A DNA stretch of 61,535 nt, from the NCBI GenBank assembly GCA_944322755.1, contig CALUPY010000013.1, positions 1-61,535 of the forward strand. Direction: 5' to 3'. A model generated the notes under the pieces. It saw only the letters and a list, made by a program, of their open reading frames with translations. It was not told the DNA's origin and made no database searches. The position numbers and the translations under genes are program-made. The stretch comes from Candidatus Gastranaerophilales bacterium (lineage in GTDB: Bacteria > Cyanobacteriota > Vampirovibrionia > Gastranaerophilales > Gastranaerophilaceae). Of this stretch, positions 1 through 8,270 are shown in pieces. Position 1 is the stretch's first letter. Each line of letters opens with the position of its first letter.

Positions 1-2181
1 AGCGCGTATTTGTTTTGATTTATTATTGCGACACGTTCAAGATATGGGATATTCATAAACGTATCAGCGTGCTGGAAGGCGTAGTTAAAGGTTTGGAGCT
101 GTGTAGTGTATGCACCGGCCTGAGCAGAGACTGCAGGAGCAAGAACTGCGGGGTTAAAGGCATCTGATGGATTAGAGGGTGGAGTTATTATCGGGGTATC
201 TGTTCCGGGGTCAGTTGTTGCTGTTGCGCCGCGGAGGAACATGAATTCGCCTGTTTCAGGGTTGTAGGAGACTTCGTATTTCCAGATGGGGGAGTAGGCT
301 ATGGGAGAGGCTCCTGTATATGCGACGTTTGAGGAAAGTTCTTTATCTGCGAAGAGGATGTTTGTTTTATCTTCTTTTGCGTCGGAGAGGAGAGTGATGT
401 TGTTGACGTTTAAGGTCGCATTGTCTTTGATGTTGTAGTTATCTGCTGTGATTCTGTCCATGGATTTGTTGGCAAGGTCAGCGTCGACTGAGAGTCCAAC
501 CTGCCCGTTGAGGTTCAGGGTCGGGATGTGCATTGTTCCGACTGTATTGTTGTTGAGGTAGATTGAGCCTGAGTTGAGGGTCAGGGACAGGGACTGGTCG
601 AACACGTTTTCGCGGCCGAGGTAGAGGTTTGTGTTATCAAGAGATATGTTTGCGTTGATTACGTCGTTGTTGAGGACGACTTTGCCGGTACTGTCACCGG
701 TGATTTTGAGGTCATATGAGCCTTTTGTTTCTGATGATATGAGTTCAGGGTCAGAGAGTTCGACTGCGCCCATGTCTATGAGTTCGGTCAGTAGTTGGGG
801 TTTCAACTGTTCTTTCAATGCTTCTATTTGTTCTGCGTATTCAGGAGGGATTCCGGCATCGCCGAATTCCTGTTCCACAATAAAATCAAAATATGCATCG
901 ACAACTTCTGATACAGTGGCGTCGTCAGAAAGACCAAGCATTTGATATATTTGTTCTTTGCCTTCAAAGTTTTCAGCCATTCCGAGGATGTTCTGCTGGT
1001 AGGTTGCCTTAACTGCACCTGTGTTTCCTGATATTTGGTCGTCGAATACTATTGTGCCGTTTGTTTTGGCGTTGAGGGTAAGTGCCGGATTATTAGCCGG
1101 GTCAATGTTGTCGAAGTTTGAGTTTTTTTCCTGATAGATTATTTTGTCTGTGTCTAAAGACACAAATTCGGTCTTTAAGCTACCTGCTGAGGTATTGTTA
1201 TTAACATAGATTGCTTCCGGGTGTTTACCGTTTTTGTCTTCTGCATAGTTACCTGAAAAGACTGACTGGCCGCCGTCTTTGGCTATGATGTTTAAGCTTT
1301 TGTTTGTCCAGATTGCGCCGCCTTGAGCTACGCCGTTTTCGCCAGTTGCTTTTGCATAGTTGTTTATGAAGCTGGAATTAATAAGCCCGCCGACTACATT
1401 ACCATCGTCGTCTTTTGCTCCTATTGTGCCGTTGGAATTGTGTATAGCTCCGCCATAGGCAGAAGAATTACCTAACGCATAGTTACCAATAAAATCACCG
1501 GTTATATTTCCGATAAAAGAATTGTTACCATTAGAATAATTTGAAATCGCTCCACCATTGGCTGAAGAACTATCAGAAAATGCATAGTTGCCTATAAAAT
1601 TACCGGTGATATTGCCGATTATTGCTGTTGCATAACCAGTATTATAATTTGAAATCGCTCCGCCCCATGATAGTGTAGATATACCTACTGAACCATTTCC
1701 AATAAAGTTACCTGTTATATCTCCAATTGAACTTTGCGAAGAACCTATCAGTTGATTTGTAATTGCCCCCAAAGCCCACTTCCCAGAGTTAGAACTGTAA
1801 TTACCGATAAAATTTTCTGGATTTGCGTTTTGTGACCATTCAAAGTATTTTGTAGTGTCTCCTGAGACGATGTTTGTTACAGAGTCTTTCAAATCAACAC
1901 GATAATACACAGGAATATATTTATTTTCTGTGTCTGACCATTCAAATTTTGTGATTGTGTTTTCGCCCGGCTGGTCTACTTTTGTCAGGGTATAAGCTGA
2001 ATTTTCGCCGAGTGTAGGCACTGGGACAGAGTCTTCTGCCATAACCGGTGCTGCGATGAAAAATGACATGGCAAGCGACAGTACTGCAGTTTGCAAGGGG
2101 GTTTGCCAGTGTCCCTCCCCTGAAAGCTGAAAACGCTCTCAGTGAAAGAGTTTTTACCGTTTTGACGATACTTTTGTCCAT
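1..2181 (-). CDS. Autotransporter-like outer-membrane adhesin, 5' part, with one-base frameshift
   Basis: The reading frame runs off the left edge, so only the N-terminal ~725 codons are seen. From ATG at 2181 (GGGAG 7 bases upstream) a long signal peptide begins, MDKSIVKTVKTLSLRAFSAF, but its hydrophobic half (LSLAMSFFIAAPVMA, cut before EDSVP) lies one frame over. The two join if one C is removed from the C5 tract read at 2101-2097. The passenger then has GGAI and FIGN repeats like chlamydial Pmp proteins, a middle part rich in Asn/Thr/Gly, and near the left edge a Thr/Pro-rich linker and a segment of the kind that precedes a C-terminal beta-barrel. I infer a type V secreted surface protein; the barrel itself lies outside the window. 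The frameshift may be a sequencing error, phase variation or true inactivation. Confidence 0.72.
1380..1830 (-). repeat. Pmp-like GGAI / FxxN amino-acid repeats inside the adhesin
   Basis: Read on the minus strand, this stretch encodes several diverged copies of I-x-[GN]-[ND]-I-T-G-[ND]-F-I-G-N, each followed about 15-20 residues later by GGAI-x-N. GGA[ILV] together with FxxN is the signature of polymorphic outer-membrane-protein repeats, which fold as beta-helix rungs in autotransporter passengers. The DNA copies are similar enough (for example around 1490-1510 and 1595-1615) to allow recombination between them. Confidence 0.6.
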
Positions 2182-2263
2182 ATCTGCTCCCTTTTCTATT
2201 TCTTGCACTTATTCTTTTTAATCGGAATCGAGCGCAAAAAACTTTAGGACTTTCCTTTACCTT

Positions 2264-2281
2264 TTTACATTTTGTTACATG
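2264..2281. promoter_or_regulatory. HLR1-like box (possible RpaB binding site)
   Basis: TTTACATTTTGTTACATG matches the cyanobacterial HLR1 consensus KTTACAWWNNKTTACAWW at every defined base except the last. It lies 83 bases upstream of the adhesin start and about 330 bases upstream of pxpA. An RpaB-like regulator is encoded in the same window at 40838-41590. The adjoining bases also form the palindrome TTACATGTAA (2275-2284). Binding is inferred only from the match. Confidence 0.45.
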
Positions 2282-2392
2282 TAAAGATTGAACAAACAGA
2301 GATGCTTTTTTAGTCCGCGGGGCAAAGGATAACTTTATGAAAATGGACTTATATGCAATTTTACGCCAAATATGTGTGAAATATTGCTATAA

Positions 2393-2506
2393 TGTCATTT
2401 TGAACTTGTTTCGGAATATTGCCGGTAATAAGCCCTGTGAAAAACGAGACATTTTGCATGAAATTAAAGATTTCGGCAAAAGCAGTAAAACTAGTTCAGG
2501 GTGACA
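2393..2506. repeat. Small inverted-repeat (MITE-like) element, 114 bp
   Basis: The left end TGTCATTTTGAACTTGTTTC (2393-2412) and the right end AAAACTAGTTCAGGGTGACA (2487-2506) are imperfect inverted repeats, about 15 of 19 bases pairing. There is no open frame inside. The design (TGTCA..TGAACT.GTTT termini, about 100 bp) resembles small dispersed non-coding repeats common in bacterial genomes. A partial look-alike of the left end occurs near 53669-53695. Confidence 0.5.
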
Positions 2507-2553
2507 ATTTTAGCCTTTTAAGTGTAAACTGCTATATCAATCCATATGAAAAC

Positions 2554-2584
2554 TTGTAGACTCAAATTTTTGTTTGGGTATAAT
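2554..2584 (+). promoter_or_regulatory. Possible sigma-70 promoter of pxpA
   Basis: A perfect TATAAT lies at 2579-2584, with a weak TTGTAG at 2554-2559 (spacing 19). The start codon of pxpA is 29 bases downstream of the -10, with GGTGGGG as ribosome-binding site at 2600-2607. Confidence 0.4.
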
Positions 2585-2612
2585 TATAGATGTAGATTAG
2601 CGGTGGGGTTTT

Positions 2613-3404
2613 ATGTCTGAAGAAAATATTGTTACACCCAAAAAGAATATAGATTTCAACTGCGATTTGGCGCAGTCTTTCGGGGTTTACCGAAATGAAA
2701 CGGATTTGGATTTAATAGATTACATGAGCTCTGTTAATATTTCCTGCGGTTTTCATTCGGGCGATCCGGTCACAATAAAAAAAGTTATAGAATATTGTAA
2801 ATATAAAAATAAAGTTATAGGTGCGCATATTGGTTTCCCTGATATTCAGGGGTTTGGGTACCGTACAATAGAGATGGATGATGAAGAAATAGAGGCTGTT
2901 GTTCTTTACCAGCTCGGAGCTCTTGCTTCTTTTGCAAAAGCATACGGGCTTGAAATAGAGCATGTGCGTCCTCACGGAGCTATGTACAGACAGGCTGCAG
3001 AAAATATTACATTCGCACTTTCTGTTGCAAAAGCAATTCAAAAATTCAGCAAATGGCTTATATACTACGGTGCCGCAGGTGCTGTTCTTGACAGGGTTGC
3101 TGAGGATACAAATATCTGTGTTGCCAGAGAACTTCAGCTTGACAAGCTTTATAAGTTTTCCGGAGAAATAGATTATGCTCAACCTGCATTTGTGGATACA
3201 GAACGTTCGTTAAGACGTTTAAAAAAGCTTATTGAAACTTCTGAAATTGACAATATGAATGAAGGGTATACCAGAATAGATTTTGATACTATACATTTTA
3301 ACAACAGTGCAATAAATTCAATCGAACTTGCGCAGGAAGCGTCAAAGATTATTACGCCCAAACCGGTTAATTACAACAACGTAGAGGCTTCCGGCTGGGT
3401 ATAG
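2613..3404 (+). CDS. pxpA: 5-oxoprolinase subunit A (LamB/YcsF family)
   Basis: This 263-residue protein has the normal length of the LamB/YcsF family. Family hallmarks are visible in order: NCDLAQSFG (residues ~15-23), SVNISCGFHSGDP (~40-52), GAHIGFPDIQGFGYR (~71-85) and VRPHGAMYR (~118-126), which carry the conserved Asp and His residues of this TIM-like fold. In other bacteria PxpA works with PxpB and PxpC to cleave 5-oxoproline to glutamate using ATP. No pxpB or pxpC gene is near, so partners must be elsewhere or the role has shifted. It opens a run of same-strand genes (yvcK, panB, panC). 5-Oxoproline is a by-product of glutathione turnover, and glutathione genes occur at 27098-29878. 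Confidence 0.88.
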   Translation: MSEENIVTPKKNIDFNCDLAQSFGVYRNETDLDLIDYMSSVNISCGFHSGDPVTIKKVIEYCKYKNKVIGAHIGFPDIQGFGYRTIEMDDEEIEAVVLYQLGALASFAKAYGLEIEHVRPHGAMYRQAAENITFALSVAKAIQKFSKWLIYYGAAGAVLDRVAEDTNICVARELQLDKLYKFSGEIDYAQPAFVDTERSLRRLKKLIETSEIDNMNEGYTRIDFDTIHFNNSAINSIELAQEASKIITPKPVNYNNVEASGWV

Positions 3405-3423
3405 AGTTAAGGATAGGGGGATT

Positions 3424-4734
3424 GTGTTGAAAAATCCGTGGAATAAATTTAGAATGCCTAAGGATGCGGGCTGGCTGCTTCCCGGGCTGCAGATAAAAAG
3501 ATGGTTTGTGCTTATTATATTAGGTACTTTTTTCAGCCTTCTCGGCGTGGCCATATTGTTTAACCTGAGACCGTTGTATTTTATTGTCGGAATTATAAAA
3601 TACGTTGCAGTAACTATCCACCATGAACTTATTGCCGTGGCTCTAATCATTCTCGGCGCTTATTGCTTTCTTAAGGGCTGGAAGAATACAAACTACTCTA
3701 TTCTCGACTTGAGTCAGGAGAGAGACAGACACGCAATACTTGAAGTTCTATACAGACGAAGAAAACTGAATTACGGCCCGAAAATTGTTGCAATCGGAGG
3801 CGGTACCGGCCTTTCAACAATGCTTAAAGGAATAAAAAAAATTACAAATAATATAACTGCTGTTGTAACAGTCGGTGACGACGGCGGAAGTTCGGGCAGA
3901 TTAAGAGAAGAGATGGGCGTTTTGCCTCCCGGTGATATAAGAAACTGTATTGCTGCTCTTGCTGATGATGAGGATTTGGTGACAAAGCTTTTCCAATACC
4001 GTTTCAAAACAGGTGAAGGTCTGGAAGGGCACAGTTTTGGAAATCTGTTTTTAACAGCTCTTTGCGCAATTACCGGTGATATGGTCAGAGCGGTAAGAGA
4101 ATCATCTAAAGTTCTATCTATACGCGGCAGAGTTTTGCCCTCAACGCTCGATGATATGAGGCTAGTTGCTGAAATGGCAGACGGTTCTATTGTTAAAGGT
4201 GAATCTATAATCCCCGAGACCGGTAAGAAAATTGTACGTTTATTTACTGAACCGAAAGAATGCAAAGCGCTGCCGGAAGTCATTGATGCGATAAATCATG
4301 CGGATATTATTATACTAGGCCCCGGAAGCCTTTTTACCAGTGTTATTCCGAACCTTTTGATAAAAGAAATTTCTCATGCAATATCGAACTCTAAAGCGAA
4401 GAAGGTCTATATCTGCAATATTATGACACAGCCCGGCGAGACTACTGATTTTACAGCATCTGACCATGTCAAAGCTATTCTTGAACATGCTGTTTATCCT
4501 AATATTATAGATACAGTGATTGTAAATGATGCGCTGCCTGATGATATTTCACCGGATTATAAAAAATCAAATTCCTATCCTGTTGTAAATGATATTGAAG
4601 CAATAAGAAAACTGGGAATCAATACGGTAAAAACGAGACTATATGAAGAAAATGCCGACAAATATGTGAGACATTCACCCAGACGGCTCGCGAGAGCAAT
4701 TTATTACTGGTATAAAAAATCACAGAAAAAATAG
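3424..4734 (+). CDS. yvcK: YvcK/CofD-family gluconeogenesis factor with N-terminal membrane anchor
   Basis: Start is GTG at 3424 behind GGATAGGGGG. Residues ~20-80 contain two hydrophobic segments predicted to anchor the protein in the membrane. The YvcK/CofD-like domain follows: IGGGTGLSTMLKGIK (~118-132) is the nucleotide-binding glycine loop and VGDDGGSSGRLR (~147-158) the conserved phosphate-binding motif, with PGDIRNC just after. YvcK proteins bind UDP-sugars and are needed for growth on gluconeogenic carbon and for cell-wall homeostasis. The membrane-anchored N-terminus of about 110 residues is typical of cyanobacterial members rather than the shorter Bacillus form. It sits 19 bases after pxpA and 12 bases before panB, so probably in one operon. 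Confidence 0.88.
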   Translation: MLKNPWNKFRMPKDAGWLLPGLQIKRWFVLIILGTFFSLLGVAILFNLRPLYFIVGIIKYVAVTIHHELIAVALIILGAYCFLKGWKNTNYSILDLSQERDRHAILEVLYRRRKLNYGPKIVAIGGGTGLSTMLKGIKKITNNITAVVTVGDDGGSSGRLREEMGVLPPGDIRNCIAALADDEDLVTKLFQYRFKTGEGLEGHSFGNLFLTALCAITGDMVRAVRESSKVLSIRGRVLPSTLDDMRLVAEMADGSIVKGESIIPETGKKIVRLFTEPKECKALPEVIDAINHADIIILGPGSLFTSVIPNLLIKEISHAISNSKAKKVYICNIMTQPGETTDFTASDHVKAILEHAVYPNIIDTVIVNDALPDDISPDYKKSNSYPVVNDIEAIRKLGINTVKTRLYEENADKYVRHSPRRLARAIYYWYKKSQKK

Positions 4735-4746
4735 AGGTAAAATATA

Positions 4747-5610
4747 ATGTCAGCCGAAGTTAAAGTAAAAAAGATAACTACCCGCACACTATTGAAACGT
4801 AAACAAGACCGACAAAAAATTACAATGCTCACTGCATATGATTTTTCAACGGCTAAATATTTTGACGAAGCCGGTATTGATACAATTCTTGTCGGAGATT
4901 CGCTCGGTATGGTTGTACTCGGGTATGACTCAACTCACCATGTTACAATGGAAGAGATGAAAATATTTACTTCGGCTGTTTGTCGTGGTGCTAAAAGTGC
5001 TTTTGTTGTTGCGGATATGCCGTTTTTGAGTTATCAGGTTTCTGTAGAAGAGGCATTGAAAAATGCCGGTGAGCTTATAAAAGCAGGCGCAAGTGCTGTG
5101 AAGCTGGAGGGCGGAGATGAGTTTATCGTCAATGTCGTCTCAAGAATGCATGATACAGGGATTCCTGTTGTTGCGCATCTTGGATTTACTCCTCAGTATT
5201 TACATGTACTTGGCGGTTACAGAATACAGGGAAAATCTCCGGAAGCAGCAGAGTTGATACTGGAACAGGCTAAAGAACTGGAAAAAGCCGGTGCTTGTGC
5301 CCTGGTGCTCGAGATGGTGCCGGAGGAAGCTGCAAAATATATTACGGAAAATTTGTCCATACCGACTATAGGTATCGGAGCAGGAAGATACACTGACGGT
5401 CAGGTGCTTGTTTGTGACGATATACTCGGAAAATATTCCGAAATGACTCCCAAGTTCGCAAGAAAATATGCGGATTTGAAAACAGAAATAAGCAATGCCG
5501 CAAAATCATATATTAGTGATGTGGCCTCTGGTGCTTTTCCTGCGGAAAGTGAAATATTCCATTTGTCTGAAGAGGAGGCGAACAAACTTGGGACTTTTTG
5601 TTATAAATAG
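4747..5610 (+). CDS. panB: 3-methyl-2-oxobutanoate hydroxymethyltransferase (ketopantoate hydroxymethyltransferase)
   Basis: PanB transfers a one-carbon unit from methylene-tetrahydrofolate to 2-oxoisovalerate, the first committed step of pantothenate synthesis. The 287-residue protein has family length. TAYDFSTAKYFDEAG, LVGDSLGMVVLGYDST with the metal-binding Asp, and LEMVPEEAA with the catalytic Glu are visible. GAGRYTDGQVLVCDD near the end is also conserved. Its last 23 bases overlap the start of panC, implying translational coupling. The start is set by AGAGGTAAAATATAATG. Confidence 0.96.
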   Translation: MSAEVKVKKITTRTLLKRKQDRQKITMLTAYDFSTAKYFDEAGIDTILVGDSLGMVVLGYDSTHHVTMEEMKIFTSAVCRGAKSAFVVADMPFLSYQVSVEEALKNAGELIKAGASAVKLEGGDEFIVNVVSRMHDTGIPVVAHLGFTPQYLHVLGGYRIQGKSPEAAELILEQAKELEKAGACALVLEMVPEEAAKYITENLSIPTIGIGAGRYTDGQVLVCDDILGKYSEMTPKFARKYADLKTEISNAAKSYISDVASGAFPAESEIFHLSEEEANKLGTFCYK

Positions 5611-6448
5611 AATAGCAGAATTAAGAGAAAAGATTAAAAACTTTAAAAGAGAAGGAAAAAGTGTAGGTCTGGTTCCTACCATGGGCTGTCTGCACAACGG
5701 GCATGCTTCATTGATAAAAGCGTCTTCGGAAAGATGCGATGTGACTGTTGTGTCGGTGTTTGTAAATCCGGTGCAGTTCGGGCCTAATGAAGATTATGAT
5801 AAATACCCGAGAACCCTTGAAAGTGATAAAGAGTTGGCGGAAAAAAACGGGGCTGCTATTATTTTTGCGCCTTCTGTTGCCGAAATGTATCCGGGAATGA
5901 ATAAATTCTCTGATATAACAATGGTTGCGCCTCCGTTTCATATGGTGGATATGATGTGCGGAAAATCCAGAACAGGACATTTTGACGGCGTGTGTACTGT
6001 TGTTTCAAAATTGTTTAATATTGTACAGCCTGATTATGCATTTTTCGGAATGAAGGATATACAGCAGCTCTACATTATAAAAAAGATGGTATCAGATTTG
6101 AACTTTCCGATTGAAATCGTACCCTGCCCTCTTGTAAGAGAAGAGAGCGGACTTGCTTTGAGTTCAAGAAACAAATATTTATCAGAGGAAGATCGTGAAA
6201 TAGCTGTTTCTATAAGCAAATCACTTTTTGCTATACAAAATGCAGTAAAAAATGGTATAATTGATACAAAGAAACTGTTTGATGCAGCAATAACTGTTAT
6301 GGATAGAAGAGTAGAACCCGAGTATATAGAGTTTGTGGACAGAAAAACTTTTGAACCGGTGGATACTATAAAAAAACCGGCAATAGCTGCGGTAGCTGCG
6401 AGGGTAAACAGTGTCAGGCTGATTGATAACATACTCATCGGAGAATAA
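5588..6448 (+). CDS. panC: Pantoate-beta-alanine ligase (pantothenate synthetase)
   Basis: PanC joins pantoate and beta-alanine with ATP to give pantothenate. The frame is open from 5495, but homology begins at GLFVINRIAELREKI, so I chose TTG at 5588, nine bases after a strong AGGAGG inside the panB tail. This gives 286 residues, the family's normal size. The nucleotidyltransferase signature VPTMGCLHNGHASLI holds the HxGH motif (GCLHNGH), and SSRNKYLS is the KMSKS-like loop. FVNPVQFGPNEDYDKYPR is the usual pantoate-binding stretch. It overlaps panB by 23 bases and is followed after one base by the next start. Confidence 0.95.
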   Translation: MGLFVINRIAELREKIKNFKREGKSVGLVPTMGCLHNGHASLIKASSERCDVTVVSVFVNPVQFGPNEDYDKYPRTLESDKELAEKNGAAIIFAPSVAEMYPGMNKFSDITMVAPPFHMVDMMCGKSRTGHFDGVCTVVSKLFNIVQPDYAFFGMKDIQQLYIIKKMVSDLNFPIEIVPCPLVREESGLALSSRNKYLSEEDREIAVSISKSLFAIQNAVKNGIIDTKKLFDAAITVMDRRVEPEYIEFVDRKTFEPVDTIKKPAIAAVAARVNSVRLIDNILIGE

Positions 6449-6449
6449 T

Positions 6450-7376
6450 GTGAAAAAATCTAACGAATACTTTTTAAAGCTGAAAAAGACGATAAATATT
6501 CTTGTTTGTCTTTGTCTTTTGATGTCTGTGCTGTTTTTCGTATACTGGCTTGTTATCAGTATGCATATTGTTATACCGCCGTTTATAAATGCATTTTTTA
6601 TGTTTTTTAACAATATGATAGAGGCAGCGATTAAAGGCTCCCCTGTTTATGACAAACTTGTTATTCTCATACCGATAATTGTTTCATTTATCTTTATCAT
6701 ACTGACATATGCGCTAAACTGTCTTTCTACATACGTTGAAACAACGCATAAGCAGTATATCGAATACCAGAACCGACAGAAAAAACTTCTGGAGCAGACT
6801 ATTAATAATCAATTGAAGCAGGCTTTTATTACGGAACTCTCTAATTCAAACTATATCCTGGTAAAACTTAAAATAGATGTTGTTGAGCATGAATCTTATC
6901 TGCATCAGTATGATGACCCGATAAATCTTGACATATTAAAGAAAAAGATTACGGGTGAAATACTGGAAAGAACATCTTCGCCTTATATTACGGATAAAGG
7001 GCTTGACCGGACAAATGTCTATTTTCTTACAACGTCACCGGCTCATTCCCCTGAGGTGTTTAAAGTAATTGTGGATAACTCGATTGACGTAATTGGTAAA
7101 AATATGACTGACCGCGTAAACGTTAACTTTTTCTGCGGCGCAGAACTTTATGATATGGAACAGGAAACTCCCGAAAAGCTTGTGACTCTGGAGCGTATAT
7201 TGAATCTTGGATTGCAAAACAGGATAATAGTTCCGGGCAGATTTAAAACCTACTTTTCAGAATTGTATCCTGACTTCTTTACTTTTAAAAATGCCGGTGA
7301 ATACAATTTAGTCGGCACTACTTATAAAAGTGCATACACATCAGTTTATTCTCTTCAGAGGAAGAAAAGATTCTAA
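6450..7376 (+). CDS. Unknown membrane protein with two N-terminal transmembrane helices
   Basis: I do not recognise this family. I place the start at GTG 6450 (GGAG at 6440-6443), one base after the panC stop; the frame is also open from TTG 6423. The 308-residue product has two strongly hydrophobic segments (about residues 18-50 and 70-95), then a charged helical stretch rich in Gln/Lys (~105-135), then a mixed cytoplasmic or periplasmic domain of about 170 residues without known motifs. Coupling to panBC suggests co-expression but not necessarily shared function. A terminator follows. Confidence 0.75.
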   Translation: MKKSNEYFLKLKKTINILVCLCLLMSVLFFVYWLVISMHIVIPPFINAFFMFFNNMIEAAIKGSPVYDKLVILIPIIVSFIFIILTYALNCLSTYVETTHKQYIEYQNRQKKLLEQTINNQLKQAFITELSNSNYILVKLKIDVVEHESYLHQYDDPINLDILKKKITGEILERTSSPYITDKGLDRTNVYFLTTSPAHSPEVFKVIVDNSIDVIGKNMTDRVNVNFFCGAELYDMEQETPEKLVTLERILNLGLQNRIIVPGRFKTYFSELYPDFFTFKNAGEYNLVGTTYKSAYTSVYSLQRKKRF

Positions 7377-7416
7377 CGACATTTTTATAAAATATTAAAT
7401 ATACTAATAACAGATA

Positions 7417-7454
7417 AAAAGAAGGCCGATACAATTATCGGCTTTCTTTTTTTG
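7417..7454 (+). terminator. Rho-independent terminator after the pan operon
   Basis: A near-perfect hairpin (AAAGAAGGCCGATA / loop CAAT / TATCGGCTTTCTTT) runs straight into a T tract at 7447-7453. It lies between convergent genes and could serve both strands. Confidence 0.85.
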
Positions 7455-7490
7455 TGTTTTAGCATTTTATAATTTTTTTTAACTGATAAA

Positions 7491-7994
7491 TTATAAATTG
7501 TATTTCGAAATATCCTCAAAGTAGCGCTGCAAAGCCATATATCCGTTGTAGATTTCATTAGTAATCATTGTGTAACGGTTGGCTTCCAAAAATCTGAGTT
7601 CTTTGCCACGGATTTGGATGATATTGTCTGCATCTGCTTTCAATGCTTTATCTAAAGAAACTGACCATTTTTTCAAGAGTGCCAGTTCTTCATTAATCTG
7701 TTTTATAGTCGAATATTCAAGAGTGTTAAAATCATATTTTCCAAGAAGGGCTTTTTCCTGCAGCGTAATCGGACTTTTTATCACCGGAGTGCCGTAGATT
7801 TTCTTTATTACCATATAATTGTCGGCAACAAGAGTGTGAGACAAAGGCACTTCTCCTTTGGCCAGCATTGCGGACGTGCTCAGACTGCTGAATTTTTCAT
7901 GCTCATCAGACAGCGCGCTCAAATTCGTCTGCTGCGTATAGATATTTTCTGTTCCCGTAAAATTAAACCTGTCGTTAATTTTTCTGTCCCCCAT
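7491..7994 (-). CDS. Unknown small soluble protein with N-terminal FNFTG motif
   Basis: This 167-residue protein is not recognised. It has no signal peptide or membrane segment. The N-terminus reads DRFNFTGTENIY, close to the short [SN]-F-x-G motif found near the start of several other unknown proteins in this window (13746, 14331, 31536, 43914). The rest is predicted mainly helical and Leu/Lys-rich. It is a single gene on the minus strand, convergent with the pan operon and divergent from the 8271 cluster. A start within MGDRKIN is supported by codon use but the ribosome-binding site is weak. Confidence 0.6.
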   Translation of the reverse strand: MGDRKINDRFNFTGTENIYTQQTNLSALSDEHEKFSSLSTSAMLAKGEVPLSHTLVADNYMVIKKIYGTPVIKSPITLQEKALLGKYDFNTLEYSTIKQINEELALLKKWSVSLDKALKADADNIIQIRGKELRFLEANRYTMITNEIYNGYMALQRYFEDISKYNL

Positions 7995-8207
7995 CAGTCA
8001 TATGATTTATATTAATAATATATTACTCCAAAAAATTTGTCATGTGTCTATATAGATTTGTAAAGCTTGACTTTAGTTGAAATATCATTAAGCTGAAAGT
8101 GCTGTTATTCCGGTATTTTAAAGGTTAGTTATATGTTGTATCTATATCAATTTATTACATACGAAGGGCTGTTTTGTAACAATTTGTTAATATTTCAACA
8201 AAAAGTC

Positions 8208-8235
8208 TAAAGTTTTATTCTAAAAGTGCCGACTA
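8208..8235 (+). promoter_or_regulatory. Sigma-28 (FliA/SigD)-like promoter before the conserved-ends cluster
   Basis: TAAAG at 8208-8212 and GCCGACTA at 8228-8235 are separated by 16 bases counted from TAAA. The SigD consensus is TAAA-N14-16-GCCGATAT; six of eight -10 bases match and the -35 is perfect, with E. coli-like TAAAGTTT. The expected transcript start is ~8243 and the first gene begins at 8271 behind AAGGAG. A one-mismatch HLR1-like sequence lies at 8173-8190. Confidence 0.6.
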
Positions 8236-8270
8236 TATGAACAGATATGCAACAATAAGGAGTATTAAAT

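Noticed and set aside
2712-3182. A 156-codon open frame antisense to pxpA
   Set aside because: It mirrors a well-conserved gene, has no ribosome site and a Cys/Phe/Ile-rich composition typical of a shadow frame. Other long antisense frames (for example 3771-4283 and 16513-17070) were rejected for the same reason.
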